From CAZTZL01 sp964617625 (lineage in GTDB: Bacteria; Zhuqueibacterota; QNDG01; DSAB01), in assembly GCA_964617625.1 (NCBI GenBank), contig CAZTZL010000068.1, positions 1 to 14,622 of the forward strand: a stretch of DNA of 14,622 bases, written 5' to 3'. The notes beneath the pieces were generated by a model. That model saw nothing but the letters and a program-made list of their open reading frames with translations. It did no database searches and had not been told where the DNA came from. The translations under genes and the position numbers were made by a program. Positions within the stretch are counted from its first letter, which is position 1. Each line of letters starts with the position of its first letter. Below are positions 13,421-14,622 of this stretch, one piece after another.

Positions 13421-14622
13421 ATGAAAATCGACATGCGTAACATTATAAAGAAATTTTGGTTTTTTTTAATCCTTCCCATGCTGCTTCAGGCGGAACCTGA
13501 ATCTATTGACCGGCTTGAGATTATACTCAGGGATTCACTCACTCAGGAACCAATTCCCGGCAAGACCGTTTCTCTGACCCATCTGGACAATCCTGCGATC
13601 TATCATCAAACGGCTGTGACTGATCCGCAGGGGATCGCTGTTTTCGAGGATGTGGTCACTTCTGTTGGAGAATCAGAGGCATCCGGTCCGGTTACATTCG
13701 GCCTTTCGCCCAATTATCCAAATCCCTGGAATCCCTCCACTGTGATTCCCTTCTGCATACAGGAAACAGGAGATGTCAAAATAAAAGTCTACGATATCTC
13801 CGGCCGGCTGGTCAGAACACTGGTGAATCAAGCCCTGCAACCAGGAAAATATCGGGTCATCTGGGGCGGACACGACAACGATGGCACTCTCGCTGCATCC
13901 GGCGTGTATATCGTGGAACTGATTTCCGCCGGAAAACGGGCTGTGATGAAAATGACCAATCTTGGCGGAGGCGGTTTTGAGGGCTCGGTTCAGCCGCTTT
14001 CGCTTGATACGGGCCTGACTAAAAGCAGTGATGATGGGGAGCCTTACGTTGTTACCATTCCGGAAGACAGTATCTACGCAACGTTAATCGATACCGTGCG
14101 GTTGACTGAGGAAAACACAAGAATCGTCTATTCTCTGAACCCCAAAATGCAGCCGAATGAAACACCGCAGCTGAACCTTGAAGACATTTTCCTGACAGAA
14201 GACCAGCTTCCCGACAGCGCAATCGATCTTGAAAAGGTCACTGTCGATGACGATACAATTCACACGTACGAGATCGTTAGCCAGAGCAATCCAAACCTTG
14301 TCAATTATGAAATCGTTGATGGAAAGTTCCTGAAAATAACACACCTTGCGGCAGACAGCTCAGGCTATTCTGACGTGACTGTCAGGGTGACAGACCCTGA
14401 AGGGGCTTCCAATGAGACCACATTCAGGACGACTGTGACGCCTGAGGCTGACTTGACAGGGACATTCAAGGACCCTGTGACAAAGGCTTACGCTGACAAT
14501 GTCAGGGCAATGCTAAACGGCCTTGAGGTCACGAGTGATGATTCCGGAAGGATACATATTCAGGTGCCTGCAGGCCACACCATCATGACCACTGACACGA
14601 CAGGCGGAAGGATGCAGACGTA
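13421..14622 (+). CDS. Secreted multidomain protein with internal FlgD/T9SS-like domain and Ig-like modules (3' end outside window)
   Basis: The frame is open from ATG 13421 to the window edge, giving 400 residues with no stop. A signal peptide covers ~1-26 (basic M-K-I-D-M-R-N-I-I-K-K, hydrophobic core, probable cut after L-Q-A). Residues ~30-80 look like a carboxypeptidase-regulatory-type beta-sandwich (P-I-P-G-K-T-V-S-L, T-D-P-Q-G). Residues ~91-180 form a FlgD-like/type IX sorting-like domain: N-Y-P-N-P-W-N-P-S-T (98-107), V-Y-D-I-S-G-R-L-V-R (from 123), W-G-G-H-D-N-D-G, A-S-G-V-Y (to 163), K-M-T-N-L-G-G. Residues ~250-340 resemble a cadherin/Ig-like repeat (V-R-V-T-D-P-E-G-A-S). A new regulatory-like beta domain starts at ~345 and is cut off. 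The likely role is cell-surface or extracellular; no enzyme domain is visible. A second ATG at 13433 is an alternative start. Codon use changes after ~14345. Confidence 0.85.
   Translation, partial: MKIDMRNIIKKFWFFLILPMLLQAEPESIDRLEIILRDSLTQEPIPGKTVSLTHLDNPAIYHQTAVTDPQGIAVFEDVVTSVGESEASGPVTFGLSPNYPNPWNPSTVIPFCIQETGDVKIKVYDISGRLVRTLVNQALQPGKYRVIWGGHDNDGTLAASGVYIVELISAGKRAVMKMTNLGGGGFEGSVQPLSLDTGLTKSSDDGEPYVVTIPEDSIYATLIDTVRLTEENTRIVYSLNPKMQPNETPQLNLEDIFLTEDQLPDSAIDLEKVTVDDDTIHTYEIVSQSNPNLVNYEIVDGKFLKITHLAADSSGYSDVTVRVTDPEGASNETTFRTTVTPEADLTGTFKDPVTKAYADNVRAMLNGLEVTSDDSGRIHIQVPAGHTIMTTDTTGGRMQT
14382..14400. repeat. Perfect 7-bp inverted repeat within coding sequence
   Basis: TCAGGGT (14382-14388) and ACCCTGA (14394-14400) flank a five-base loop. 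An overlapping inverted repeat CTGTCA-ggg-TGACAG spans 14379-14393. No T-tract follows, so it is not a terminator. It lies in a stretch unusually rich in TGAC/GTCA words and may simply reflect repeated codon pairs. Confidence 0.6.

Overview
The window suggests a Gram-negative bacterium, probably from the Fibrobacteres-Chlorobi-Bacteroidetes (FCB) superphylum or a neighbouring uncultured lineage of the Calditrichota/KSB1/Cloacimonadota type. The main clue is the last gene: a secreted protein with an N-Y-P-N-P-x-N-P-S-T signature followed by V-Y-D-x-x-G-R and S-G-V-Y, the hallmark of the FlgD-like/type IX sorting-like domain common in those groups. A membrane-anchored periplasmic PpiD/SurA-like chaperone supports an outer membrane. 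The phylum is an inference; no rRNA or tRNA gene is visible.

Region 1 (1-8044, all plus strand, visibly A+T-rich) is a glycan/glycolipid locus. In order it holds the tail of a family 2 glycosyltransferase, a cobalamin-binding-type radical SAM enzyme, a class I SAM methyltransferase abutting it, a flippase-like LPG_synthase_TM membrane protein, a GT-C (PMT/ArnT-like) membrane glycosyltransferase, a DegT-type PLP sugar aminotransferase, a broken NeuD/PglD-type sugar N-acyltransferase (three frame disruptions and two stops), and an ArnC/GtrB-like family 2 glycosyltransferase. The natural reading is a lipid-linked sugar pathway: an amino sugar is made (aminotransferase, formerly plus acyltransferase), loaded on polyprenyl phosphate (GT2), and used by the GT-C enzyme on the far side of the membrane. 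The radical SAM/methyltransferase pair modifies an unknown sugar or lipid. The substrate is not identifiable from sequence alone.

Region 2 (8084-13387) is housekeeping and less A+T-rich: a PpiD/SurA-like peptidyl-prolyl isomerase on the minus strand, a 202-base divergent promoter region, then uvrB and purD on the plus strand, overlapping by four bases.

Region 3 (13421 to the window end) is the first 400 codons of a large secreted multidomain protein. It has a signal peptide and a FlgD/T9SS-like domain placed near the N-terminus instead of at the C-terminus, followed by Ig-like modules. Codon use shifts sharply in its last ~280 bases.

No CRISPR array, insertion sequence, tRNA, rRNA or convincing terminator was found. 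No gene-free stretch exceeds 300 bases.
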